Assembly (NCBI RefSeq): GCF_937997465.1
Contig: NZ_CALKTQ010000030.1
Span: 1-9,921 of the forward strand
Length of the DNA stretch: 9,921 bases
From: an uncultured Campylobacter sp.
GTDB taxonomy: Bacteria; Campylobacterota; Campylobacteria; Campylobacterales; Campylobacteraceae
Direction: 5' to 3'
Every line of letters begins with the position of its first letter. Within the stretch, counting starts at the first letter, position 1. Shown here one piece after another: positions 1 to 6,053 of the stretch. The notes beneath the pieces are model-generated. The model was not told where the DNA came from. It did no database searches and was given only the letters and a program-made list of their open reading frames with translations. Made by a program: the position numbers and the translations under genes.

Positions 1-199
1 CGTCCACAATCGTATCGCGCTCAAGATGCGACGCCGTGATATCGAGGAAGCACAGCTCGTCCGCGCCCTCCTCGTTGTAGCGCTTGGCTATCTCGACCGG
101 ATCGCCAGCATCCACGAGACCTACAAAATTTACGCCCTTTACCACGCGTCCGTCTTTGACGTCTAGGCACGGGATTATGCGTTTTGCAAAATGATTCAT
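1..199 (-). CDS. hisF: Imidazole glycerol phosphate synthase cyclase subunit HisF, N-terminal part (runs off the left edge)
   Basis: HisF is the cyclase subunit of the HisF-HisH complex in the cytoplasm. It takes PRFAR and ammonia from HisH to imidazole glycerol phosphate and AICAR in histidine biosynthesis. Only the first 66 codons are in the window. They read MNHFAKRIIPCLDVKDGRVV and continue with the family's VKGVNF, DAGDP, GADELCFLDITAS block. Asp13, in the CLDVKDG motif, lines up with the catalytic aspartate of beta-strand 1 (Asp11 in Thermotoga HisF). The start is the ATG at 199-197, preceded by the purine-rich AAGAAGAG about 3 bases upstream. It is divergent from rsmA. A 12-bp perfect inverted repeat sits directly upstream of the ribosome binding site. 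No frameshift is visible in the part present. Confidence 0.96.
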   Translation of the reverse strand, partial: MNHFAKRIIPCLDVKDGRVVKGVNFVGLVDAGDPVEIAKRYNEEGADELCFLDITASHLERDTIVD

Positions 200-207
200 C
201 GCTCTTC

Positions 208-239
208 TTTAGCTAAAATTTTGCTTTATTTTAGCTAAA
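208..239. repeat. 12-bp perfect inverted repeat upstream of hisF
   Basis: TTTAGCTAAAAT at 208-219 is the exact reverse complement of ATTTTAGCTAAA at 228-239, with an 8-base spacer. It lies directly upstream of the hisF ribosome binding site and on the far side of the rsmA promoter. It could be an operator, or a hairpin in the hisF 5' UTR. AT-rich words such as TTTTAGC are common in this genome type, so chance or compositional bias is a real alternative. The low GC content and lack of a T tract argue against a terminator. Confidence 0.5.
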
Positions 240-268
240 TTTGACTTATCTAATCATTACATAAGATA

Positions 269-282
269 TTTTTGGGTAAAAT
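269..282 (+). promoter_or_regulatory. Candidate sigma-70 promoter for the rsmA-rnj-kdsD-rluB operon
   Basis: TTTTTGGGTAAAAT at 269-282 resembles the T-tract plus extended -10 box described for Campylobacter housekeeping promoters, with TAAAAT at 277-282 as the -10. Transcription would start near 288-290, giving a leader of about 184 bases before the rsmA ATG at 473. A TTGACT at 241-246 is too far upstream to be the -35 of this box (30 bases), but it could pair with a weaker -10 at 262-267 or 265-270. The call rests on motif match and on position ahead of the operon. Confidence 0.45.
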
Positions 283-305
283 CGGCGAAAATTTAAGGTA
301 AATTT

Positions 306-468
306 ACGCCGATGCCGCGAACATCGGCGTGCTTTAGGTGGGTGAGTGACCGCCGTTAGAGGACGATAACCGCTTATCGTCCGTGCGGGAGCGAATGAGC
401 GAAGCTTATCGCAAAGCGATGCGAGCGATGGGTTTGTTTGCAGCAGTGGCTTCGCTACTCTGCGGAGT
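306..468 (+). promoter_or_regulatory. Structured 5' leader of rsmA with hairpins and overlapping structures at the ribosome binding site
   Basis: Four hairpins precede rsmA. A: ACGCCGATG 306-314 with CATCGGCGT 322-330 (9 bp, 7-base loop). B: GGACGATAA 361-369 with TTATCGTCC 374-382 (9 bp, 4-base loop). C: ATCGC 408-412 with GCGAT 416-420. D: GCAG(C)AGTGGC 440-450 with GCTACTCTGC 454-463, one bulge and one G-T pair, ending just before the GGAG ribosome binding site at 464-467. A fifth stem, ACTC 457-460 with GAGT 465-468 around a TGCG tetraloop, would cover that site and cannot form together with D. No known riboswitch family was recognised. None of the hairpins has a T tract, so they are not obvious terminators. 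Confidence 0.5.
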
Positions 469-472
469 TAAA

Positions 473-1336
473 ATGGAAAATATTAAAGCAAAAAAATGCT
501 TCGGGCAAAATTTTTTACACGACGAAGCGACGCTAAACAAAATCATCCAAGCGATTCCCAAAGATACGCAAAATATCGTTGAGATTGGGCCTGGCTTAGG
601 TGATTTGACATTTAGAATTTTGCGGATTTGCGGCGTAACTAGCTACGAGATAGATACTGAGCTTTTTGCGCTGCTACAGAAAAAATTCGCAAACGAAATT
701 CAAAACGGACGATTGAAACTTTTTTGCAAAGACGCGCTGGATCAGTGGAGCGAAAGCGGCTTAAACGATGAGCCGTATTTTTTAGCGGCAAACCTGCCCT
801 ACTACGTTGCTACGAAGATGATCCTAAATGCGGTCGAGGACGAGAAATGTCGCGGCCTGGTCGTGATGATACAAAAAGAAGTCGCGCTCAAATTTAGCGC
901 GAAAAGCGGCGATAGAGATTTTAGCTCTTTGGCGATTTTAGCCTCGCTTCAAGGTAGCTGCGAGCTACTTTTTGACGTGGATGCGAGCTGCTTTAACCCA
1001 CCGCCGAAGGTGACTTCCTCGGTTATAAAACTGCAAAAAAGTAAAAATTTAATAGGCGAAACGGGCGTATTTAAGAGTAAATTTGAATACGAAAAATTTA
1101 AAACTTACCTCAAAATCGCCTTTAGCGCGCCTAGAAAAACGCTGATGAAAAATTTGAGTTCAAGCTACGAGAAGTCTGAACTCGAGCAAATTTTCAGCAT
1201 GCTAAATTTGAGCGCAAACATCCGTCCGCATGAGCTAAATGTCGGTCTTTATCTAGAAGTATTTAAAAATTTAAAGGAAGATAATGAACGACAAAAACGA
1301 AGAAAAAGCGGTGGTCTCTCAGGGCAAGAGCAATAA
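473..1336 (+). CDS. rsmA: 16S rRNA (adenine1518-N6/adenine1519-N6)-dimethyltransferase RsmA/KsgA
   Basis: RsmA uses S-adenosylmethionine to dimethylate two adjacent adenosines in helix 45 of 16S rRNA, a late step of small-subunit maturation. Loss of this activity is the classical route to kasugamycin resistance. The 287-residue product has KAKKCFGQNFL near the N terminus, the SAM-binding EIGPGLGDLT at 37-46, the catalytic NLPYY at 107-111, and FNPPPKVTSSV at 174-184, all in family order. The ATG at 473 fits the family's N terminus and has GGAG five bases upstream. The frame stays open to a GTG at 383 and an ATG at 395, which would add up to 30 residues (MSEAYRKAM...LLCGVK) with no counterpart I know in the family. 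The last 53 bases overlap rnj, giving an unusual basic tail. First gene of its operon. Confidence 0.96.
   Translation: MENIKAKKCFGQNFLHDEATLNKIIQAIPKDTQNIVEIGPGLGDLTFRILRICGVTSYEIDTELFALLQKKFANEIQNGRLKLFCKDALDQWSESGLNDEPYFLAANLPYYVATKMILNAVEDEKCRGLVVMIQKEVALKFSAKSGDRDFSSLAILASLQGSCELLFDVDASCFNPPPKVTSSVIKLQKSKNLIGETGVFKSKFEYEKFKTYLKIAFSAPRKTLMKNLSSSYEKSELEQIFSMLNLSANIRPHELNVGLYLEVFKNLKEDNERQKRRKSGGLSGQEQ
1274..1280 (+). promoter_or_regulatory. Ribosome binding site of rnj inside rsmA
   Basis: AAGGAAG lies three bases before the rnj ATG at 1284, wholly within the rsmA coding sequence. It supports the rnj start inside rsmA and suggests translational coupling across the 53-bp overlap. Confidence 0.7.
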
Positions 1337-3434
1337 AAAGCGCAGATTTCGCCCGAGAAATAAAAATAAGCAAGAAAATTTAGACCAAAACACGCAAAAC
1401 GGCGAGCAAAAAGCTAGCCAAAGTGTGATAGATAATTTCTTTTTAGAGCCTTTTGACGGCGGCGAACAGCATGCCCAAAACGGCGAGCAAGCTAATACTA
1501 ACAAACAAAACGGTAAAAGAAATCGTAGTAAAAATGGCAAACAAAACTCCCAAAACAGTGCACAAAACGAAAATAAAAACGCTAACAAACAAGCTGCTAA
1601 CACAGAAAATCAAACGGGCGAAGCTAAGCCGAAAAAACAGCGAAAGCCAAAGAAAAATTTACCCGCCAAGCTAAGCGGAAACGAGCAGTGGCAGCAAGAT
1701 ATCGCCGCGTCTATGGAGGCAAACAAGGCCGTTCACGAACTGCGCCTCGAGCCGATGAAATATTTAAACTCGACCGATCACAGGATCCGCATCACGCCTC
1801 TTGGCGGACTAGGCGAGATCGGCGGAAACATGACCGTATTTGAGACCGACACGAGCGCGATCATCGTGGATATTGGCATGAGTTTTCCTAGCGAGAGTAT
1901 GCACGGCGTGGATATCCTGATCCCTGACTTTGACTACGTGCGCAAGATAAAAGACAAGATAAAAGGCGTCGTCATCACGCACGCCCATGAGGACCACATC
2001 GGTGCGGTACCCTACTTTTATAAAGAGTTTAAATTTCCTATTTACGCCACGCCGTTGCCGCTTGGTATGATAAATAACAAATTTGAAGAGCACGGGCTAA
2101 AGCAGGAGCGTTCGCTTTTCCGCTCGGTTGAAAAGCGCAAGCCGTATTTGATAGGGGATTTCGAGGTCGAGTGGATACATATCACGCACTCTATCATCGA
2201 CGCTAGCGCGCTTGCTATCACGACAAAGGCGGGCACTATCATCCACACGGGCGACTTTAAGATCGACCACACGCCGATCGACGGCTACCCAACAGACCTT
2301 GGCAGGCTCGCATACTACGGCGAGCGCGGCGTGCTGTGCCTGATGAGCGATAGCACAAACAGCTACCGCGAGGGCTTTACTAAAAGCGAAAGCAGCGTGG
2401 GTAAGACCTTTGACGCGATTTTTTCCAAAGCCAAAGGCCGCGTGATAATGAGCACGTTTAGCTCCAACATCCACCGCGTCTATCAGGCGATCGACTGGGG
2501 ACTAAAATACAACCGCAAGGTCTGCGTCATCGGCCGTAGTATGGAGCGCAACCTCTACACGGCGATGGAGCTTGGCTATATCAAGCTCGATAAGAAAATT
2601 TTTATCGACGCTAACGAAGTCGGTAAATTTAAAGATAACGAAGTATTGATCGTCACCACCGGCTCTCAGGGCGAGACGATGAGCGCGCTGTACCGCATGG
2701 CTACCGACGAGCACAAATACATCAAAATAAAGCCGACCGATCAGATCATCATCAGCTCAAAGGCGATCCCGGGCAACGAAAGCAGCGTCTCGACTGTGCT
2801 AAATTTCCTCATCAAATCAGGCGCTAGCGTCGCGTATCAGGACTTTAGCGAGATACACGTGAGCGGTCACGCGGCGCAAGAGGAGCAAAAACTGATGCTG
2901 CGCCTAATAAAGCCTAAATTTTTCCTCCCGGTTCACGGCGAGTATAATCATATCGCAAAGCATAAAGAAACGGCCGTAGCCTGCGGCGTGGATGAGCGAA
3001 ACATCTACCTGATGAGCGACGGCGATCAGATAGAAATTTGCCAAAAATATATGAAACGCGCCAAGACGGTAAAAACTGGCAAGGTATTTATCGACAACCA
3101 AATCAACAAGCAAATTTCAGACGACGTCGTGATCGATAGGCAAAATTTGGCCGAAGCGGGCGTCGTGATGATCATCGCGCAAATTTCCCGCCACGGCGCT
3201 AAGCTCATAAATAAACCTCGCGTCATCAGCTACGGACTCGTGGGCGATAAGCAAGACGGCGAGTTTAGGAAAGAGATGGAGGGCGTGCTGGAGCAGTATC
3301 TAAGCAACGTCAAAGAGGAGCTTTTAAAAGACGGCAGGATGCTCGAAGGCCAGGTGCGCCAAGTCATCCGCAAGCATATATTTAGAAAAGTCAAAAAATA
3401 CCCGACTATCGTGCCGATCATATACCTGATGTAA
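1284..3434 (+). CDS. rnj: Ribonuclease J (metallo-beta-lactamase/beta-CASP RNase) with long disordered N-terminal extension
   Basis: RNase J is a 5'-3' exo- and endoribonuclease central to mRNA decay and rRNA maturation. In Helicobacter it forms a minimal degradosome with the DEAD-box helicase RhpA. The 716-residue product has a low-complexity N-terminal part of about 165 residues, rich in Asn, Gln and Lys, then the catalytic core from RITPLGGLGEIGGN (168-182). Zinc ligands are visible in HAHEDH (233-238) and HTGDF (321-325). SDSTNS (355-360) follows, then the beta-CASP domain, HVSGHA (525-530) and PVHGEY (549-554), ending in the C-terminal dimerisation region. The extension fits epsilonproteobacterial RNase J and not the shorter Bacillus form. 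It contains the 15-base repeat CAAAACGGCGAGCAA at 1395-1409 and 1476-1490. The gene overlaps rsmA by 53 bp and precedes kdsD by 9 bp. Confidence 0.96.
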   Translation: MNDKNEEKAVVSQGKSNKKRRFRPRNKNKQENLDQNTQNGEQKASQSVIDNFFLEPFDGGEQHAQNGEQANTNKQNGKRNRSKNGKQNSQNSAQNENKNANKQAANTENQTGEAKPKKQRKPKKNLPAKLSGNEQWQQDIAASMEANKAVHELRLEPMKYLNSTDHRIRITPLGGLGEIGGNMTVFETDTSAIIVDIGMSFPSESMHGVDILIPDFDYVRKIKDKIKGVVITHAHEDHIGAVPYFYKEFKFPIYATPLPLGMINNKFEEHGLKQERSLFRSVEKRKPYLIGDFEVEWIHITHSIIDASALAITTKAGTIIHTGDFKIDHTPIDGYPTDLGRLAYYGERGVLCLMSDSTNSYREGFTKSESSVGKTFDAIFSKAKGRVIMSTFSSNIHRVYQAIDWGLKYNRKVCVIGRSMERNLYTAMELGYIKLDKKIFIDANEVGKFKDNEVLIVTTGSQGETMSALYRMATDEHKYIKIKPTDQIIISSKAIPGNESSVSTVLNFLIKSGASVAYQDFSEIHVSGHAAQEEQKLMLRLIKPKFFLPVHGEYNHIAKHKETAVACGVDERNIYLMSDGDQIEICQKYMKRAKTVKTGKVFIDNQINKQISDDVVIDRQNLAEAGVVMIIAQISRHGAKLINKPRVISYGLVGDKQDGEFRKEMEGVLEQYLSNVKEELLKDGRMLEGQVRQVIRKHIFRKVKKYPTIVPIIYLM
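1395..1490 (+). repeat. Short direct repeat within the rnj extension
   Basis: The 15-base word CAAAACGGCGAGCAA occurs at 1395-1409 and again at 1476-1490, both encoding QNGEQ in the same frame. A related CAAAACGG occurs near 1506. The repeats show how the Asn/Gln-rich tail could grow or shrink by slippage or recombination, keeping the reading frame because the spacing is a multiple of three (81 bases). Confidence 0.7.
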
Positions 3435-3443
3435 GGGCGTAAA

Positions 3444-4403
3444 ATGAGCGAGATGATAAAAATAGCTGCTAACGTGCTAAAGACCGAAGCTAACGAGCTA
3501 ACAAGAAATGCCGAAATTTTAGACGGCGAATTTGAAAAAGCGGTCGAGATTTTATACCAAACCAAAGGCAAAGTCGTGGTTACGGGCGTGGGTAAAAGTG
3601 GACACGTCGGCGCAAAGATCGCCGCGACGCTTGCTAGCACTGGTACGCCTAGCTTTTTCATGCATCCGACCGAGGCGATGCACGGCGACCTGGGTATGAT
3701 CGGCAAGGACGATACGCTGCTAGCTATCAGCTTTAGCGGCGAGAGCGAGGAGCTAACCAAGATCCTACCTCATGTGCAGCGTTTTGGCGTACCGATAGTT
3801 GCGATGGCGAGGGATAAATTTAGCACGCTGGGTAAATTTAGCGACGCGTTTGTGAAGCTTGACGTTAGCAAAGAGGCCTGCCCGCTAGATGCCGCACCGA
3901 CTAGCTCGACGACGCTAACGTTAGCTCTAGGTGATGCGTTAGCCGTTTGCCTGATGGAAAAGCGAGGCTTTAAAAAAGAGGATTTTGCAAATTTTCATCC
4001 AGGTGGAAGTCTTGGCAAGAGATTATTTTTAAAAGTAAAAGACGTGATGAGAAGCGAAAATTTGCCGATAGTACGCTGGAATGCGAGCTTAAAACAGGCG
4101 ATCGACACGATGACGCACGGCAAACTCGGTACAGTTTTGATCGTCGATAAAGACGGCGTTTTGGATGCGATTTTAAGCGACGGAGACCTTAGGCGGGCGC
4201 TGATGAGAGAGGACTTTGATCTAAACGACGCTGCGATCAAATACGCGACGATAAAGCCAAAAGAGCTAAATGATAAAGAGATGTTAGCGATAGATGCGTT
4301 AGCGCTCATCGAGCGGTATAAGATACAGCTACTAGCCGTCGTAGAAAACGGCGTTCCGGTCGGTGTTTTACACATACACGACCTTGCAAATTTAGGACTA
4401 TAA
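3444..4403 (+). CDS. kdsD: Arabinose-5-phosphate isomerase KdsD/KpsF (SIS domain plus two CBS domains)
   Basis: The enzyme interconverts D-ribulose 5-phosphate and D-arabinose 5-phosphate, the first step to Kdo for the inner core of LPS/LOS (and for Kdo-linked capsule). The 319-residue length is typical. An N-terminal SIS domain carries VTGVGKSGHVGAKIAATL (46-63), FFMHPTEAMHGDLGM (71-85) and SFSGESEE (96-103). FHPGGSLGKRL (184-194) closes the domain. Two CBS domains follow, about 200-255 and 265-319, and probably sense a ligand. KdsD and KpsF paralogues cannot be told apart by sequence alone. The non-capsule setting favours the housekeeping role. The gene starts 9 bp after rnj and ends 1 bp before the rluB-like gene, with only a weak GGG as ribosome binding site, so it probably relies on coupling. 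Confidence 0.95.
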   Translation: MSEMIKIAANVLKTEANELTRNAEILDGEFEKAVEILYQTKGKVVVTGVGKSGHVGAKIAATLASTGTPSFFMHPTEAMHGDLGMIGKDDTLLAISFSGESEELTKILPHVQRFGVPIVAMARDKFSTLGKFSDAFVKLDVSKEACPLDAAPTSSTTLTLALGDALAVCLMEKRGFKKEDFANFHPGGSLGKRLFLKVKDVMRSENLPIVRWNASLKQAIDTMTHGKLGTVLIVDKDGVLDAILSDGDLRRALMREDFDLNDAAIKYATIKPKELNDKEMLAIDALALIERYKIQLLAVVENGVPVGVLHIHDLANLGL

Positions 4404-4404
4404 A

Positions 4405-5178
4405 ATGCAAAAAAGCAGATTAAATAAATTTATATCGCATAACACGAGTTATTCGCGTAGAGAGGCTGACGAGCTCATAAAACAGGGCAAAGTTAGCGTA
4501 AATGGCCGCGTCGTTAGCGAGCTGGCTACTAGCGTTAGCGAAGAGGATAAAGTAAAGATAAACGGCCGCATAGTAAGGCTAAAAAAAGAATTTACAATGA
4601 TCGTTTATCACAAGCAAAAGGGCGAACTCGTTAGTAAAAAGGACGACCGCGGACGCAAAACTATCTATGATAGCCTTGACCGACAGTTTGCTAAATTTGT
4701 TAGTATCGGGCGGCTTGACTACGCTAGCGAGGGACTACTTTTACTAACGGACGCTCCTGCTATCGCTACCGCGCTGATGAATAGCGACGTAGAGCGCGAA
4801 TACTATCTGAAAGTAAAAGGCGAGATAACGCCTGAAGTGATAACGGCAATGAATGAGGGCTTTTTCGCTGCAGACGCTACTAAGGGCGCGCATGCTAAAA
4901 CCGCGATAAAATCAATGGAATTTAAGCCCTTTTTGGACTATAAAATTTTCGGCTCGAGCGGCGGTTTTACGAAACTAAAAGTCGTGATAAACGAAGGGCA
5001 AAACCGCGAGCTACGCCGATTTTTCGGATATTTCGACCTTGAGGTAATGGATCTAAAACGCGTTAGTTTCGGTCGCGTCGATCTTGGTATGCTAAAGCCC
5101 GGTAAATGGCGTTATTTTGAAAATAGCGAATACGAAGCACTGAGAGATTTTCTAAAGGTAAATAACGTTAGGTACTAA
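4405..5178 (+). CDS. rluB: RsuA/RluB/RluE/RluF-family rRNA pseudouridine synthase (RluB-like)
   Basis: This cytoplasmic enzyme isomerises a uridine to pseudouridine in rRNA. The 257-residue product begins with an S4 RNA-binding domain (about 2-60; SRLNKFISHNTSYSRREAD, then KVSVNGRVV). The catalytic domain has GRLDYASEGLLLLTD (102-116), with Asp105 as the expected catalytic aspartate. The C-terminal EGQNRELRRFF (197-207) and the KRVSFGRVDLGMLKPGKWR stretch are typical of the RsuA/RluB branch. Whether it modifies 23S (RluB) or 16S (RsuA) rRNA cannot be settled from sequence alone. RluB is preferred because similar epsilonproteobacterial proteins are usually named so. AGGA is about 7 bases upstream of the ATG. 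It starts 1 bp after kdsD and appears to be the last gene of the operon. Confidence 0.9.
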   Translation: MQKSRLNKFISHNTSYSRREADELIKQGKVSVNGRVVSELATSVSEEDKVKINGRIVRLKKEFTMIVYHKQKGELVSKKDDRGRKTIYDSLDRQFAKFVSIGRLDYASEGLLLLTDAPAIATALMNSDVEREYYLKVKGEITPEVITAMNEGFFAADATKGAHAKTAIKSMEFKPFLDYKIFGSSGGFTKLKVVINEGQNRELRRFFGYFDLEVMDLKRVSFGRVDLGMLKPGKWRYFENSEYEALRDFLKVNNVRY

Positions 5179-5357
5179 CCTTTTATAAAACGTTAGCGAT
5201 TAATTATGTAAAATTCATAGTGAAAAATTAACGTTAGCCAATAATTCATCAAATTTTCAAACTGGCGGAAAAATTGATCAAAATTTGGAATGCGTGCAAA
5301 TTTAAGCAACAAAGATGAAATTTCAACATTTACCGTTAATAAGTCATCTCCTGTAGC

Positions 5358-5394
5358 AGTAAATTTACTAACGTTTAAACGCATGTTTGAACAT
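5358..5394. repeat. Cluster of three adjacent palindromes
   Basis: AGTAAATTTACT (5358-5369) and CGTTTAAACG (5372-5381) are perfect palindromes, and ATGTTTGAACAT (5383-5394) is palindromic except for its central TG. They are separated by 2 bases and 1 base, with centres about 12-13 bases apart. They could bind a dimeric regulator or a nucleoid protein. Chance in AT-rich DNA is the alternative. No gene start with a good ribosome binding site lies next to them. Confidence 0.45.
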
Positions 5395-5403
5395 TGAATT
5401 TAT

Positions 5404-5432
5404 AAACTATGAGGAGACTCATTAAGTTTTTT
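5404..5432 (+). terminator. Weak candidate terminator for the rightward operon
   Basis: AAACT-ATGAG (5404-5413) pairs with CTCAT-ta-AGTTT (5418-5429) around a GAGA tetraloop, with a two-base bulge. T residues continue to 5432. It lies 226 bp past the rluB stop, so it would leave a long 3' UTR. The stem is low in GC, hence modest confidence. Confidence 0.35.
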
Positions 5433-5516
5433 ACTAAATTTTAGCCGTAAAATATAGGCAAATTTAAAATTAAATCCGTCAAATTTAACTATTTTACTTT
5501 GTAGAGCTAATTTAGT

Positions 5517-5557
5517 AGAATAAAATCAAACAGGCTTTAAAAGCTAAATTTTATTCT
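5517..5557 (-). terminator. Candidate terminator or 3'-end stem-loop of the NosL-associated operon
   Basis: AGAATAAAAT (5517-5526) is the exact reverse complement of ATTTTATTCT (5548-5557). Inside it GCTT (5534-5537) pairs with AAGC (5541-5544). Read leftward, the structure spans the stop codon of the last gene (5546-5544) and ends in the T-rich GATTTTATTCT. It may end transcription or protect the mRNA 3' end. The stem is AT-rich and there is no separate U tract, so this is tentative. Confidence 0.35.
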
Positions 5558-6053
5558 CCGAAAGCAGTATAAAAATCAGCGGATTTATCAGCGTTTCTCC
5601 GCGTGCGGCGTAGAGCATAACGTCCTCGAAATAGTTGTCATTGATGCCGTAAACGTGATATTCGTACGCGCCGATGCCGTATCCCATCGGAGTGATGTCT
5701 ACGCGCGAGTACCAGGCGTCTTTAGCTAGGATGTAGCGGCTTGTGTCTTGCGAATACACCCACAGCACGACGTCATCTTTGTTCTTTTGCCGCATGAGCC
5801 AAGTAAACGAGTTTGAGATGTCGTAGAAAAAGTACGTGTCGCCGTTTGGCATCACTGCCTGAGCCGTATTGTTTAGGTCGCTAATGAGAACCTTGCTCTC
5901 AAAGCAGAGGTATTTGTTTAGCTCGATGTCTAGCGGCTTTTTTTCTACGTTGCCGTGGCGAACGACGATTTTACCCTCGCTAGTATCCACTGAAAACGCG
6001 AGCAGCGCCACCACGCCGATGAGTAGTACGGCGGCGAAAATTTGCTTTATCAT
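5544..6053 (-). CDS. Membrane-anchored periplasmic protein resembling a NosL domain without CxxC
   Basis: I do not know a named family for this 169-residue protein. An N-terminal hydrophobic segment (about 4-21, after MIK) should export or anchor it, leaving the rest in the periplasm. By eye the body parallels the NosL domain encoded upstream in the operon. A lone Cys50 sits where CPVCGM would be, GDTYFFYDISNSFTWL (71-86) matches the ELYFDGVKDMMKYY stretch, DVVLWVYSQDTSRYILAKDAWYS matches the QIYV...DARTAYYV stretch, and TPMGYG (121-126) matches GPMGNE. It may therefore be a divergent NosL-like protein that has lost the usual metal site. The ATG overlaps the stop of the upstream membrane protein (ATGA), with GAGGAG 7 bases before it. 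Last gene of the operon. The NosL relationship is inference. Confidence 0.85.
   Translation of the reverse strand: MIKQIFAAVLLIGVVALLAFSVDTSEGKIVVRHGNVEKKPLDIELNKYLCFESKVLISDLNNTAQAVMPNGDTYFFYDISNSFTWLMRQKNKDDVVLWVYSQDTSRYILAKDAWYSRVDITPMGYGIGAYEYHVYGINDNYFEDVMLYAARGETLINPLIFILLSENKI

Larger units (their letters stand above)
5179..5543. other. 365-bp AT-rich gap between convergent operons, no confident gene
   Basis: This region separates the end of the rluB-like gene from the end of the leftward NosL-associated operon and is visibly richer in A+T than its neighbours. At its left edge GTTAG (5167-5171) and CTAAC (5175-5179) form a 5-bp stem over the rluB stop, followed by CTTTTATAAAACG, at best a weak terminator. 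The word ACGTTAGC occurs at 5190-5197 and 5231-5238. The other elements (palindrome cluster, candidate terminators) are listed separately. A 63-codon leftward frame (5193-5384) exists but lacks a ribosome binding site and a recognisable product. Confidence 0.7.

Noticed and set aside
306..330. Hairpin 306-330 as an intrinsic terminator
   Set aside because: The stem is strong but is followed by GCTTTAGG and not by a T tract, and it lies downstream of the likely rsmA promoter.
383..472. Starting rsmA at the GTG 383 or ATG 395
   Set aside because: The family begins close to KAKKxFGQNFL and the ATG at 473 has GGAG at proper spacing. The extension lacks homologous support and overlaps strong hairpins.
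200..472. Known riboswitch, tRNA, SRP RNA or RNase P RNA in the hisF-rsmA gap
   Set aside because: I looked for the conserved cores of TPP and cobalamin riboswitches, the SRP Alu/S motifs and RNase P conserved blocks and saw none.
2097..2474. Leftward 125-codon frame inside rnj
   Set aside because: Its Ala/His/Val-rich composition is what the complement of a GC-rich coding region gives, and it lies wholly within the catalytic core of RNase J.
3230..3760. Leftward 176-codon frame opposite the rnj end and kdsD start
   Set aside because: It is antisense to two well-supported genes, is Ser/Leu/Pro-rich as expected of a shadow frame, and has no family match.
5193..5384. Leftward 63-codon frame in the convergent gap
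   Set aside because: No ribosome binding site before its ATG (the upstream bases are TTCAATGTTCAAAC), no family resemblance, its start lies inside a palindrome, and it is in AT-rich DNA. It could be a decayed remnant, but I cannot support it as a gene.
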